This document shows, piece by piece, positions 25,816-37,682 of a stretch of 64,000 nt of DNA; position 1 is the stretch's first letter, and every line of letters begins with the position of its first letter. The notes under the pieces are model-generated. The model worked only from the letters and a program-made list of their open reading frames with translations, made no database searches and was not told the DNA's origin. A program made the position numbers and the translations under genes. This DNA is from Liolophura sinensis (taxonomy: Eukaryota; Mollusca; Polyplacophora; Chitonida; Chitonidae), in assembly GCF_032854445.1 (NCBI RefSeq), contig NC_088301.1:3164001-3228000 (forward strand), written 5' to 3'.

Positions 25816-27389
25816 TAATGTGTCAGTGCGACAAAACCTGACCAATCAAATGCTTGATATTGCTGTTCAAACTTGTATTTATGGAGTGAATGATCACGGA
25901 TCATCGGAAATGTTTATTCCAGAAACCAATATGATGATGGTAGAATCCTGTTTTAGTATAGGCCTATTGCCGGTACGACATATGTACATTTCAGGTCGAC
26001 CCCCGCATCACTTAAAAACAGGAATCTCTAGCTCGGAAATCTTGAGAGTAGCCCATTAAGCTCTTCATAGGAAACCCTTTCCAACGTTTTACTCTTGTCG
26101 ATCCATTTCGATCAAAGATAACAACGATTGTTTACTGTACAGTCCAAAATAAAAATTTTTGTTTTCAATAAAAGACTTCTTCTTTGTGATGAAAAGGCGA
26201 AAATAGTCTAATAACTTCGCGTTGCCTTACGCTTGGCTCTCTAGTATGTTCCAACACTACCATTACCAACACAGCCAGGATGACTGAGTGACAAAAATTT
26301 TATGTTGTCGTTCAACAAATGTCGCTTGGCAAATGGAGGGCTGTGGGAGTAGTTTGGCGGATTTTGTATCAAAGGCACGCCGACAACTGTTTCGTGTTCA
26401 ATCGAAATGCAACTGCTGAAGTGGGAGTAAATCATTAGTTTATGAGCTGACTGTGAAGACAGTTTAAGACTGCGAAAGCCTTTTCCTGTTACTTACACCC
26501 TTTATCTGATGGGGGGGGTTCCATTTTGATTGAGTGGGTTTGTAACGTTATCCATCCACAAGACATTCCGCTGTTCTAGGTGCCACCATGGTTCAATGAA
26601 TTTCGTCGAATCTTCACTACGTAGTGCCAAAAGCCTATAGAACATACTATACGCCAATAAGTATGCCAAAATCTGTCTTCAGCTGTAAGTACCGATATAG
26701 AGTTCACAGTGCCTTGTTTTCTGCGGAGTTTGTGCATGGAACAAATTTACTTTGGGATCCAAATATTGCCAGAAACTTAAGCCCCAATCAACCAAAAGAA
26801 AAAGAAAAAACAAAAACATCCAATGTCTTTCAAAACTCGCACATGTAGTAGATGTATAACCCACAAGTAGATTGTTCCTCGCTAAGAATGCCTCCAAACA
26901 GTAATGGGTATTTCACATATTCCCAACGACCGCGAAATCACAAAAATTGTTTACCCACCTAGCGATTTACATGATACTTACTCATGAGACATTCTCACAA
27001 TTTAGACAACCGTAAGATTGATGGCATTAAACTATTCGGATTTCCAGCGTTAGAAATAACAGTTTATTTCAAACCTTATCTACATGTAGAAGGACTATAT
27101 GGTTACTGTTTTGTAAGAACGTCTGGCATGACCACGGCTTGACATGACACGGCAAAAAAGAGAAACCCTCTTCAGAACGCAGTGACTTTTAACAAATGAC
27201 TTTAGCAGATACGCTCGGTTTATGTTAAGGATGTATAAGTGTACCCCATGGCACTAGCCATGAAGGCGTCCCGATGTTTATCATTAATATATAGGTCAAC
27301 CACTCTCGTAAATTCTGATGCTACACTCAGTATATCCTTCGTCACAAACGTCAAATAGAATAAGAGACAACCATATCATTGATTAGAAA
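25816..27389. other. No gene seen
   Basis: There are short chance frames (25811-26059, 26624-26848) and a G8 run near 26510. Nothing was recognised. Confidence 0.55.
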
Positions 27390-27820
27390 GCACCATGAAC
27401 CGCCCACAACAGCACCCCCGCACACTCTCCACAACAGCACGACCGCACACTCTCCACAACAGCACCTTTGCACACTCTCCACAACAGCACCACCGCACAC
27501 CTCCCACAACAGCACCACCTCTCACCTCCCACAAAAGGACAACCACGTAAATCCACAACAGCACTACCACGTACTTTCCACATCAGCACTATCACGCACG
27601 TCTCGCACCACCACCACCATACACCTCTCACATCAGCACCACCTCTCACCTCCCACAAAAGGACCACCACGTAAATCCACAACAGCACTACCACGTACTT
27701 TCCACATCAGCACTATCACGCACGTCTCGCACCACCACCACCATACACCTCTCACATCAGCACCACCACCACGCAAATCCCACAACAGAGTCACCACGCA
27801 CAACAAAACCAAGCACCTTT
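27390..27820. repeat. CCACAACAGCAC-rich minisatellite with a 124-bp duplication
   Basis: Short words 'ccacaacagcacca' and 'cgcacactct' repeat every 21-25 bp. In addition a block starting at 27511 is repeated at 27635 (124 bp apart) almost unchanged. Both strands carry long spurious open frames (Thr/His/Pro-rich on plus, Val/Cys/Gly-rich on minus). Confidence 0.9.
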
Positions 27821-27835
27821 AACAACACCATCTTA

Positions 27836-27960
27836 ACGAAATGTAAAATACATAAATAAAAAATATAAATAATAATAAATAAATAATAAATATAAATAAT
27901 AAATATAAATAATAAATTAAAAAAAGAATTCTTAAAAAAATTATTTATTTATTTATTTAT
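27836..27960. repeat. AT-rich simple repeat
   Basis: Runs of AAATAATAAATATAA-type words lead directly into the (TTTA)n end of the next SINE. Confidence 0.85.
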
Positions 27961-28209
27961 TTGATATGTGTTTATGCTCTACTCAAGAATATTTCCCTTA
28001 CATGACGGCGACTAGCATTATAGTGGGAAGAGATCAGGCAGAGCCCGGGGGAAACCCCTGACCATACACAGGTTGCTGCAGACCTTCCCACTTACAACCG
28101 GAGAGAAAGCCAGTATGAGCTGGACTTGACCTCACAACGATCGCATAGGTTAGAGTCTCTCGAGTCATGTTACTGTGCTAACATGCTAACCACTCGGCCA
28201 TGGAAGCCC
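27941..28209 (-). mobile_element. Family A SINE, full length, diverged
   Basis: The minus strand starts 'gggcttccatggccgagtgg', has a B-box-like region, the GC-rich 'gtttcccccgggctctgcc' block and the shared 3' end with (AAATA)n. It has many substitutions relative to the copy at 31271. Confidence 0.88.
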
Positions 28210-29337
28210 AGATTGTCGATATGAAACAGTGTCTGTGTCCTCTTCAAAGCTATCAACCCAAAGTGCTGTTTTTCATCAGTAAAAAGGATACAACACAGAA
28301 GTGAACACAATGTCAAGTAAGGATGGTTTTCATTTGTTATAGGTTATTTTGCAAAACTGTCGAATAAGTGCTTTCGTCACACTGTGCACAAATAATTTGC
28401 CAAGCACAATAGCACTAGTATCACCCGAATTACCCGAATGTGATTGCGCATAAGCCATTTCAATACGACACATCTAGTGTTGTTATCTTACGCATCTAAA
28501 TGATCTCTAAACGTGTTACTTAAATAGAGCATTATCGGAAAATGATGACAAGATAATGTAAGTGTTCGTGATATTTTCCGCTTTCCCAGCGCTCTCTGCT
28601 GACATTAAGAACCCTAATATGGAGACAGCGATGTCGTACACACCCAGTCTGCACGCGCGTCACAGTATCCAGCTTAACGATTCAGTCGTAATACATACCC
28701 ATGGATTAGCAGGGATCCTGTAGCATTATCTTGGGTAACGCAAGAGGCCATGTTTAGTTACGTAACAAACAGATTTTGTCTTTCTTTCAAAAAAAAGCGC
28801 TGAGGGCCATTATTAATTGCAAATGCAATACAACAGAACTAATTAAGACACAGTGTTCTGTTCCCAGACTTGAGGGGCCGCTCGTCAGGTCATTACAAAC
28901 CACGCCCAGATGATACCACTCACAACATGGCGTCCCAAGGCGAACGAGCTCGAATAGACTGTCGATGCTGATAGGACATAGCATTTAATCCGAACAGAGA
29001 GCAGTCTAAACTGAAAAGGTAGTACAACTAAAACTACAGAAACATTCGTGTCTGATTCACGTGAGACAACTTATTTAAACTATTGCAGACATTATGTACA
29101 ATATTTTGATTGGCAGACTGACTGACTGATCAATCGATTGTGTAAAAGGCTGCTCCGTTTAACTGATATCTGTCTCATGAAGACTCTAAAGACTCATGAC
29201 AGGTATAGTTTTTAGATCAGCATTTTAGGATGCGTCTAAATAAGTAATAATACAAAACAAACTCTCAACCTGGTTTGATTTAGTGGGAGGGGGGCAGTCT
29301 TCTCATTCCAAAACCTTTCTCGAGCTGAGTAACTTTT
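28210..29337. other. No gene seen
   Basis: Unique DNA. Just before the SINE, 'ttctcgagctgag' occurs twice within 25 bp. Confidence 0.55.
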
Positions 29338-29691
29338 CTCGAGCTGAGGATAGAGCGTCCGCTTCGGGACCGGTAGATCCAGGATCAATCCTTGATCGAG
29401 TCACACCTAAGACTTTAAAAGAGGAAGTTGTAACTTCCTCGCTTGGCGTTCAGCATGAAGGGGATAGTGCAGCGACTGGTTGACCCGTATCAGTATAATG
29501 GCTCGGGTGGGGCGTCTTACTTGCCTTCGGTAAGTTGTCTCAGTGAAGCAGCACTAAATAAAAGAGCGGCGGAAATCCGTCCTGCAACAAGGAGGCACAT
29601 TACACGTACATGCACCCTAATGATTCCTTCGTCGTCATATGACTGAAAAATTGTTGAGTACGACGTTAAACCCCAAGCACTCACTCACTCA
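29338..29691 (+). mobile_element. Family D SINE with (ACTC)n tail
   Basis: It starts 'gagctgaggatagagcgtcc' (A-box-like), continues with 'aggatcaatccttgatcgag' (B-box-like), then 'tatcagtataatggctcggg', 'aaggaggcacattacacg' and 'tcatatgactgaaaaattgt', and ends 'gacgttaaaccccaagcact' with (ACTC)n. The 14 bp 'ctcgagctgaggat' occur at both ends (29338-29351 and 29692-29705). This may be a target-site duplication or reuse of the A-box-like start. Confidence 0.85.
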
Positions 29692-29791
29692 CTCGAGCTG
29701 AGGATCCTTTAAGCAATTTCCTTCTCATGATGTTAGGGTTATGGTCTGTGTTGGAAGAGACGGCCACAACTCGCCAAGTACTTATCAAAGC

Positions 29792-30750
29792 TCGTAATGA
29801 AGGCATGGAGGATGACAATGGTGTGCTCAGCACAGTGCCGTAATATGAATGCATGAAGGATGATAATGGTGTACTCTGATTAGTGCCGTAATATGTAGGC
29901 ACGGCGCCTAATAATGGTGTACTTTGGATAGTGCCGTAATATGAAGGCGCGGTGGATGATAATGGTGTACTCTGGATAGTGCAGTGATATGAAGGCATGG
30001 CCGATGATAATGGTTTACTCTGGATAGTGCCGTAATATGAAGGCATGGAGGATGATAATGGTGTACTCTGGATAGTGTCGTAATATGAAGGCATGGCGAA
30101 TGATAATGGTGTGCACTGCATAGTGCCGTAATATGAAGGCATGAAAGATGATGATGGTGTACTCTGGATAGTGCCGTAATATGAAGATATGAAGGATGAT
30201 AATGGTGTACTCTGGATAGTGCCGAAGTATGAAGGCATGGCGAATGATAATGGTGTTCTCTGCATAGTACCGTAATATGAAGGCATGAAGGATGATAATG
30301 GTGTACTCTGGATAGTGCCGTAATATAAAGGCATGGAGGACGACAATGGTGTACTCCGGATGGTGCCGTAATATGAAGACATAGCGGATGATAATGGTTT
30401 ACTCCGCATGGTACCGTAATATGCAGGCATGGCGGATGATAATGCTTTACTCTAGATAGTGCCGTAATATGAAGGCGTGGCGGATGACAATGGTGTACTC
30501 TGTATAGTGCCGCAATATGAAGACATGGCGAATGATAATGGTTTACTCTGGATAGTGCCGTAATATGAAGGCATGGCGGATGATGATGGTTTACTCTAAC
30601 AGTGCCGTAATATGAAGGCACGGCGTATGATGATGGTTTACTCTTGATAATGCCGTAATGTAAAGGCATGGCGGTTGATAGTGGTTTACTCTGGATAGTG
30701 CCGTAATATGACGGCATGGCGGATGATAATGGTTTACTCCGGATAGTGCC
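29792..30750. repeat. 48-bp minisatellite, about 20 units
   Basis: Units read 'gatgataatggtgtactctg' + 'gatagtgccgtaatatgaag' + 'gcatggcg'; start positions are 48 bp apart (for example 30003 and 30051). On the minus strand each unit encodes 16 residues of the type MPSYYGTIQSTPLSSF. The frame is broken by a 1-base deletion near 30595 and by a stop (CAG to TAG) near 30450, and a second frame is also open for 285 codons. Most unit differences change the amino acid. I read it as non-coding. Confidence 0.93.
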
Positions 30751-31255
30751 ATTCCCTTTGCCCACATACCTGAACGTTGTCCCATAAATAACCCATTAAT
30801 CTACCACAGTCAAAACCTCTCGGCTCTGCAGCTCTTAATTCATAGGATGATACATCATTGTACAGTTTTGGATACACAGTCAGACATTCAAATATAGGCT
30901 TACTAACTGATAAAGCATAGGACAAGGTCATTTGCGCCGTTGTCAGTCTGATTGGGTAAGGGGATCCCCATTGGTAAATCTTTGTATGAAGTTTCATTGT
31001 TATTTGTGTACAAAATTTCAACATAGATAAATATAAGAATAGTGGCCATATTCGTTAAAGTATTGACCAACAGCTTCCACTTCGATTTTGCACAGGTAAA
31101 CAAATTTAACAAGTTTTATATCGACACATGAAACAGTTATAAAGTTATTTCGGCAACAGACCGGCGTTCATGAGTCCGACAATACCTTTCCCTCAAAAAG
31201 GCGTAAAAATGCTAAATATGTCCATTATGTTATTTGATTGCAGGAGTTTAAAAAT
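30751..31255. other. No gene seen
   Basis: Unique DNA between the 48-bp array and the SINE at 31271. Overlapping minus-strand chance frames only. Confidence 0.55.
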
Positions 31256-31270
31256 TCAATAGATAATTGA

Positions 31271-31538
31271 TTTTTTTTTTTTTTTTTTTTTTTGATTGGT
31301 GTTTTACGCCGTACTCAAGAATATTTCACTTATACGACTGCGGCCAGCATTATGGTGGGTGGAAACCGGGCAGAGCCCGGGGGAAACCCACGACCATCCG
31401 CAGGTTGCTGGAAGACCTTCCCACTTACGGTCGGAGAGGAAGCCAGCATGAGCTGGACTCACAGCGACCGCATTGGTGAGAGGCTCCTGGGTCATTACGC
31501 TGCGCTAGCGCGCTAACCGACTGAGCCACGGAGGCCCC
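31271..31538 (-). mobile_element. Family A SINE, full length, with perfect 15-bp target-site duplication
   Basis: This is the best copy in the window. The minus strand starts 'ggggcctccgtggctcagtc' (A-box 'tggctcagtcgg'). It has a B-box 'gtgagtccagctc' that lacks the usual ttcaa, compared with 'gagttcaagtcc' in other copies. The body and 'gtacggcgtaaaacaccaat' 3' end are complete, with an A tail of more than 20. Flanks 31256-31270 and 31539-31553 are identical ('tcaatagataattga'). The long clean A tail and perfect duplication suggest a recent insertion. Confidence 0.95.
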
Positions 31539-31553
31539 TCAATAGATAATTGA

Positions 31554-33141
31554 ATATCAGTCGTTCGTAAGTAGATAATATCGGCGTAATCCCACAACCT
31601 AAATGCAGATACAAACTACACGTGATTAATCCACACAAGTACAGTTAGACTCAACGGTTAGATCACATGGTTTACTTCCCATTTGCTAGGGTCTGATAAT
31701 GATCGTCTTATCTCACATGATTCGTGTTTTTAACACAGTGGGTAGAGATTTTACCTGACGTATTTTTCCTTAATGTATTTTTCTGCATTCGGCACGCACA
31801 AAGGCCGTATACATTACCTGTAAATGCCCAAAAACCGATGAATGGTCGATTATTCATCTACCAAACACAAACACTACTGGATCAATTAATCAACTCTGTG
31901 TTAACTCCTACGTTTTCCAATCACAATTAGAACCTAATATCTCAAAAACCGTCATTAAGGATATCTTTGTGAGTATTGCTATCTGTATACCAGGTAAGAG
32001 AACCTCTGATTTTAATGAAAAAAGAGCTTCAGGGGTGTGGAAGCTTAGTGAACAAATGTATGGCTAATAAAGTAACAAAATCCTATCCAGTTATACTTCA
32101 TCTGAAAATCGGAAATATGTCGTACACGATGTGTGTTTTTAAAAGTATCAGTGTGCCGATACAATGATTGGGAGACTGAGACTTTATATAAAGCAACTAT
32201 TAAACAACTTATGTCACTCCGGCTAGTATGGGATTTGGTTTGAAACGGACTTCATCGCGGCCAGCTGTCTAGCTTATCGACGGGGCATACGGGACAAAGA
32301 AAATATTGATTGCGTATATACATGTCAGGGACACTCAGAGCTGTGGCGCACACACTGTAATACTGCACATACGTTTGCATGGCAGCATTCGCCGTGTGAC
32401 TAGAACGACACCTCAGACATAGGGTAAGTCAATCGCCGGCACGGACGTGAGACTCTATACAGATAGGCATGGAGAAGGCCATATTTATCTACGGCTTACA
32501 GATATGAGAGATATCAAAGTATAATGTTACACCTTAATTGGATTTGGAACATAATTTAGTCATCTTAGAGAGAATCGCAGTTCATCAGGTAAGCTCAGGT
32601 CATTGTTGTTGTTGTACACTTATAAGATCAGGTGATGTGCGTTGATATGAATGAATGATTAAGACTTCGGCAATATTGCAACCATATCGTTTCAAGGGTG
32701 ATGTTGAAGTATGGCTGTATACAGCCATGTGCGTCGATCCATGAACAACTAAGATATGAAGGTGACACAGGTGACCGATCACAAGTATGTCTATATCCTA
32801 TATCATGCTGTTAACACGTTCGTGCATTCATTTCAGTGTTTTGTTTGTACGTACAGTCTCTTAGGGCCTACTATATCATTTTGAAGTGTATTTTGTACAA
32901 AAGTCAATGAGCGGTTTTAGATTTGGAAAGCCGTAAATACCAGTTTTCATTATTTATCTCGTTTTTAATTTGATGATGGCATATATGATGGTGTGTATCT
33001 TCACTTATATTATATACTATAGCACGTGTGTGGTAAAGGAGATCGTGATTTAAATGAGCCATTGATGTCTCACCGTACTATTACACAATATCTGGGCCAT
33101 ATCGTGTCCAAATCAAAGCACAGACCTATTTCTGGAGCTAC
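31554..33141. other. No gene seen
   Basis: Unique AT-rich DNA, no motif noticed. Confidence 0.55.
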
Positions 33142-33236
33142 ATTTATTTGATTAAAGTTCTACGTCGTACTCAAGAATATTTCACTTGTACGTTCCGACT
33201 TGCAGAGCCCAGGGGAAACCCACAACCGTCTCTAGC
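33142..33236 (-). mobile_element. Family A SINE, partial
   Basis: The minus strand carries 'gtttcccctgggctctgc', then a deletion, then 'gtgaaatattcttgagtacg' and a short (AAAT) tail. Confidence 0.75.
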
Positions 33237-35369
33237 TTAAGGACACAAACCTGACACTTCAGTGTTCTGTATACATAACACTAGAATAATAACATTTCCA
33301 ATTTCTTCTCAACAGTCTCTCCTTATGTTTTCATGAATTTTTGTTTCGCCTTGCATGTAGTGCCCATAGGCTACCTATTCATAACGCTGTAAATGGTTCA
33401 TCGCAGAGATGTTAATAAATTTATTCACAAAATTTTAACCTGTGGTCAGTTTCATGAAGCATACTTGGTGTAAAGTATCCCATAGATAAGTGCACTCCAT
33501 CTCTCTAAAATGACAGTTAAAGCCTCTCATTTTAGCCTCGCTCTTCGAGCTCGGTGAATGCGACATGACGACCTCAGGCAACAAGCAGATATAACATCGT
33601 GGAACTCACAGTCTCGAGATAATCTTTTTATCATATGCCTTTATTTTTACTCACTAAATGGTCAGCTCCCACACGCGTCCACAAAACGTAGTTATCTATA
33701 AATCTCTTCAGCTCAAACATGACTGTGTTCTTTAAATTTCTGTTTTATCAGGCTCAGTTGCAAACTACTTGTGGCAAACTTGCTTGTTCCATTCATTGTC
33801 TCACTGTTTTTTTTTTATATTGTTTTTTTTTGGCGGGTCAAATTTTATTTTGTTGTTGTAGTTACGTCATGCCAAATTCCGATATTTTTTCATGAGATAT
33901 TTGTGGTTAATCGTGCTCTACAAGTCTTCCACAGAGCAACGTGTTGTAGTTTTAATCAAGTCATCCAGTCATTGTCACATATGAAAACATAAACATGAAA
34001 ACAACAGGTGGTAGGTGCGTTTTACTAGTGGTTACATTAATGCTTCAGCCCCAAGGCAGATGATTTAATCAATGCTGTCTGACAATTATGTTGTATTGTA
34101 GAAGCGTGGAAAATCTTTCAACTCCACGTGAACAAGTACACGCAGATGACTTGGGACAATTCTGTCGTGTCAGGGAGCCGGTACGAGGGGTAGCAAATTG
34201 GGGTGGAGTGTAGGGGGGTAGGGAGATTTTCAGCAAAGGTGTAAAGGTGCACATCGTGCACGCAACAATGAATACATTCCTAATCAAAGCTCCTGTTTAA
34301 TACCTGTATCACTATTATGACATTTGTTTGTCCATCATCCAGTGATTTCATACCATAACGAGCTCATCATATCATCATATCAGCAATCTGTAGATCGATA
34401 GGAAGCATATGGCACCTTACAGCTATCGATTGTTCATACATGTATGTACTCCGACATTCTGAGGAATACGATATTCAGTTCTTTTCGCTTACAAATTGTA
34501 CATTGAAATTAATGTACGCTCGCTCTACTGCGTACGCACTGGCAATAAATGTAGTAAGCGGAGCCTTGAGAACGTTTTACGACACGGCCCATTTCAAACT
34601 ACCCTACTTAATGTAACATGTTTTATGTTACATGTGACTAACAAATAAATAAGTAATTTCTGCATGAACGGCTTCCCAGCAGATTCAGTATGATGGTACC
34701 TCGTGTAGTGTACCAGCGGTGAACATCTTAGTATCAATACACTTTTCATGATACCGTATCAAGCCGCCTTATTCAACAAACAAGTTTCTATTGCCTTTGC
34801 CAACACAGCTTCACCACGTGTGCAGCAGTTTCAGCTGCGTGGGAATTTCGCTAAGTCAATTTGGAAAACATTCGCAAACATTTTAAACCAATATATATAG
34901 TATTCCATATACATTGCATAATGAAGCAGACAATCCTTGTGTCAACTTCACAATTACGCTCGAGTAAGTAAGCAGTGAAGTCTAAGCAGTGTTTGTACAC
35001 CAGTGTGTCTGACGAGAAACTGAACTCTATGACCTCTTTCAGAGTGACCGAAACGAACTCACCCCCGATCGTTTCGAATAAAGAAAAATGTTCCCTGCTC
35101 TAAAGGAAGTCCGTCGCTACTCAATTTTTTCACTGTCTTCTCATTATCTCCCTTTAAAGTGTCGCCACCAATGCATGACGCCATGTTATGTGCCTTCGGC
35201 GCCGCCTGGTATTCGAGGATTTTCGGACGTCGGTCAGAAGACAAAGTAATGACAGGCTTATATTTATAACGTATGTACCTGTGAATCTCTCCGGGTCCTG
35301 GTATCATTAGTCTCTGTTCCCGCAAATACTTAGTACATGCAGAGAAATGTTCGAGATCTTTCCGGCTTC
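33237..35369. other. No gene seen
   Basis: A T-rich part near 33800-33860 gives a spurious hydrophobic frame. A short inverted repeat (atgtaacat/atgttacat) lies at about 34610-34635. Confidence 0.55.
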
Positions 35370-35600
35370 GCTCGTTCAGATGATTACACCGCGGGTTATA
35401 GCCGCGACTATCAGGCCCTTCACAAATGAGGTCGCGTGTTCGAATCCACTTCTCGCTACTTTGACTGCGGGTGTATATCTTGTGGTTTGTCAGGTATTTG
35501 CCGGAGGTCGGTGCTTCACTAAACGCTCTGTGGTTTTCCTCCACCCATAAACCGGACCGAGGTGGTTTAAGTGAACAGTTAATCAAATGAATGAGTAAAT
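35370..35600 (+). mobile_element. SINE with a third tRNA-like head and a shortened shared tail
   Basis: A B-box-like 'ggtcgcgtgttcgaatcca' lies near 35430. A body follows ('ttgtcaggtatttgccggag', 'ctctgtggttttcctccacc'), then 'cataaaccggaccgaggtgg', 'ttaagtgaacagttaatcaa' and ATGAATGAGTAAAT. The last part aligns with the family A 3' end if about 25 bases are deleted in the middle. The minus strand has a chance 175-codon frame across it. Confidence 0.7.
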
Positions 35601-37590
35601 ATTGTTATTCGCTTTCGTTTAAATATACAAAGAAATATGTTTTCTTGTGTAAGTTTCCAAAACCAATAGTTCAATTTTCTTACAACAATTACAACGTTAC
35701 ATGGCTGATGATGACTGTTATCAGACTTAACCATAGTATTGTTGGGATTGTTTGTTAAAATTAAAGATGTCAGCAGTATTTTCATAAAGATCATAAACGT
35801 GTGGAAGTGTAAATTTCGAACAGTTCCGCGAGTCACTTGCTAGAACACCTTTTAAAAATTGTGTATAATGTTTGCACCCATAATCGCACCCATCTTAGCT
35901 GCAGCCTAATGTGAGAACATTTCTCATGAACTTGCTGAGACGCGGTGGCGTTCAGCCAGTAGTACTGTCTGGATCTTCCACCCCAAAACTGTCTGAATCT
36001 TCTACCCAAAAACACAGAGGGTGATTTACACTGGAGTAGCCTATGCCGCAAAGCACGTGTCTAATGAATTTATTGTATTGATTTTTCTTTTCAATATATA
36101 GATCCAAGAATGAAGGAGGTTTAGGTACTCTAGGTATGAAGGAGGAACAAAGTTTAAGGTGTTCTCCTTAGGTAGTGGACCGTATCCGTAACCGCCGGTA
36201 GGTAAGCACGGTCTGACGTGGAGAGAATAGTATGACAGCCGTGTCAGATAGGCCTAAGTCCAGAGAGATCAGGCACAGTCTGCAGTTGTCAACGATCGAC
36301 AAACTCAAGCACAGATTCTCGTACAGTGTACAACCATAACACCTGTCAATGGACAGGGATGACACAAACTGTCACAGAGCTTAATTACAAAGAATATTTG
36401 TTAACTCGGCTGGATTTACGGGGCGTCACATAGTAAATAAGACACCTAATGATAAAACAAGTCAATCAGTTAATCTGCGACAAGATATCACTGTGAAAAA
36501 AATATGAAATCCAGGAAGCTGCGAAATTAATGACGGCAAACTAATTTTTTTAGGAACATGAGTGATCTTAAGTGTTACAATATAACACTTCAGAACTCGA
36601 GTGTTTGTGGACGACAACGTCTAATGGCCTGTACCACGGCCCATATTCGTCAGCGTTTAATAGGTCGCCAGTCAGCGTTTTTTAAATCCCGTTTGTGACA
36701 AATATAAGAATTTTTTCGCAACATATAGTCTATAAATAAATGTAAACGCAACATCCTATACTTGTGTTTCTTTATGACACTTGTCAAGCATTTCGAGACA
36801 CTACAAAGTCACTTAATTTCCAAACAGTGAATCATGCAGCTAATTTTATTGTTACATTCGTACAATAGCGGACATGCCAGAGAACAAAGAGCATAAGTGA
36901 AAACATTAACTGGGTCATGTAACAGCAATTAAAGCTATTCGTCATTTTGATAGGTACTTCAGAATTAATGGTGAACGCAACTGGTAGTTCGTCAGAGATG
37001 TCAGTTAATGTTTTGTTGTGCCTGACAGATTACTGTCAAACAAGCGATTAACAGAGACTCAGAGACGAGGGATAAAATATTAGTTTACTAACGGCGGTAA
37101 TAAAAGAAACTGCGCTCGATGCTGCCACGAGTTGTCAACGTAAATATACGAATATATAATTATGTGGAACGAGCTGGGAATCTAAATTATTCTCAGGAAT
37201 ATCCAGCTTTGCTTTGTTCAAGTATACAACATCCCGTGACCACAGTGCGTTTAAGCACATTCATTTATTGACTTTTGTTCTCTGATGACAAGTGTAAAGG
37301 AGGGTTAGTTTGTTTAAGCGCTATAAGTATGTTTTTTACAATTACAGAAAATGCGTGTCACTATCACTTTGAAAAATGAAGATTAACTTTAAACACATGT
37401 TTTTTAAAACGTCTTGATAAGTTACAGCTTTGAATGTATGTGCTAGAAAGTTGATACAAAAAGTCTGTTTTGCATAAGAGTTTAAAAAAGGCCTATTCTG
37501 CATATCAGACAATAAAATTCTGCACAAAACTCTGTTTTCATTTTAAGCTATTATTTCAAATATATCTTTACCTCTTACTGACCTGATGTA
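35601..37590. other. Upstream flank of the TMEM74-like gene
   Basis: No second exon of the gene could be identified here. A 20-bp near-duplication ('ctgtctggatcttccacccc') lies near 35970. The promoter and first exon may lie here or further upstream. Confidence 0.45.
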
Positions 37591-37605
37591 ATTTCGCACT
37601 TCCAG
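37591..37605 (+). promoter_or_regulatory. Candidate 3' splice site upstream of the TMEM74-like ORF
   Basis: A pyrimidine-rich stretch ends in 'cgcacttccag' at 37605. It would open an exon with a 77-nt 5' untranslated part containing the in-frame stop at 37650, before the ATG at 37683. This fits a gene with a non-coding first exon further upstream and one coding exon. A transcript is needed to confirm it. Confidence 0.4.
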
Positions 37606-37682
37606 ATGTTGATGTTACAGCAAATACTTCTGCTGTGATTGGGAGAGAATGAAGGAGACGCCCTGATGAGACTCTATCCATC

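Noticed and set aside
27376-27822. Thr/His/Pro-rich 147-codon frame (+) and Cys/Val/Gly-rich frames (-)
   Set aside because: Both strands are open only because of the CAC-rich repeat.
29681-30765. 249- and 285-codon minus-strand frames as genes
   Set aside because: They are two phases of the same 48-bp array, with a frameshift and a stop between them. Unit changes do not spare the amino acids.
31440-31538. tRNA gene on the minus strand
   Set aside because: A- and B-box-like sequences are present, but the spacing is too long, there is no cloverleaf, and the sequence continues into the SINE body and A tail with a target-site duplication.
33771-33992. Hydrophobic membrane-protein-like frame
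   Set aside because: It comes from T-rich tracts (Phe runs) and has no ordered segments.
35059-35586. 175-codon minus-strand frame
   Set aside because: Its first third lies antisense to a tRNA-derived SINE. No recognisable domain.
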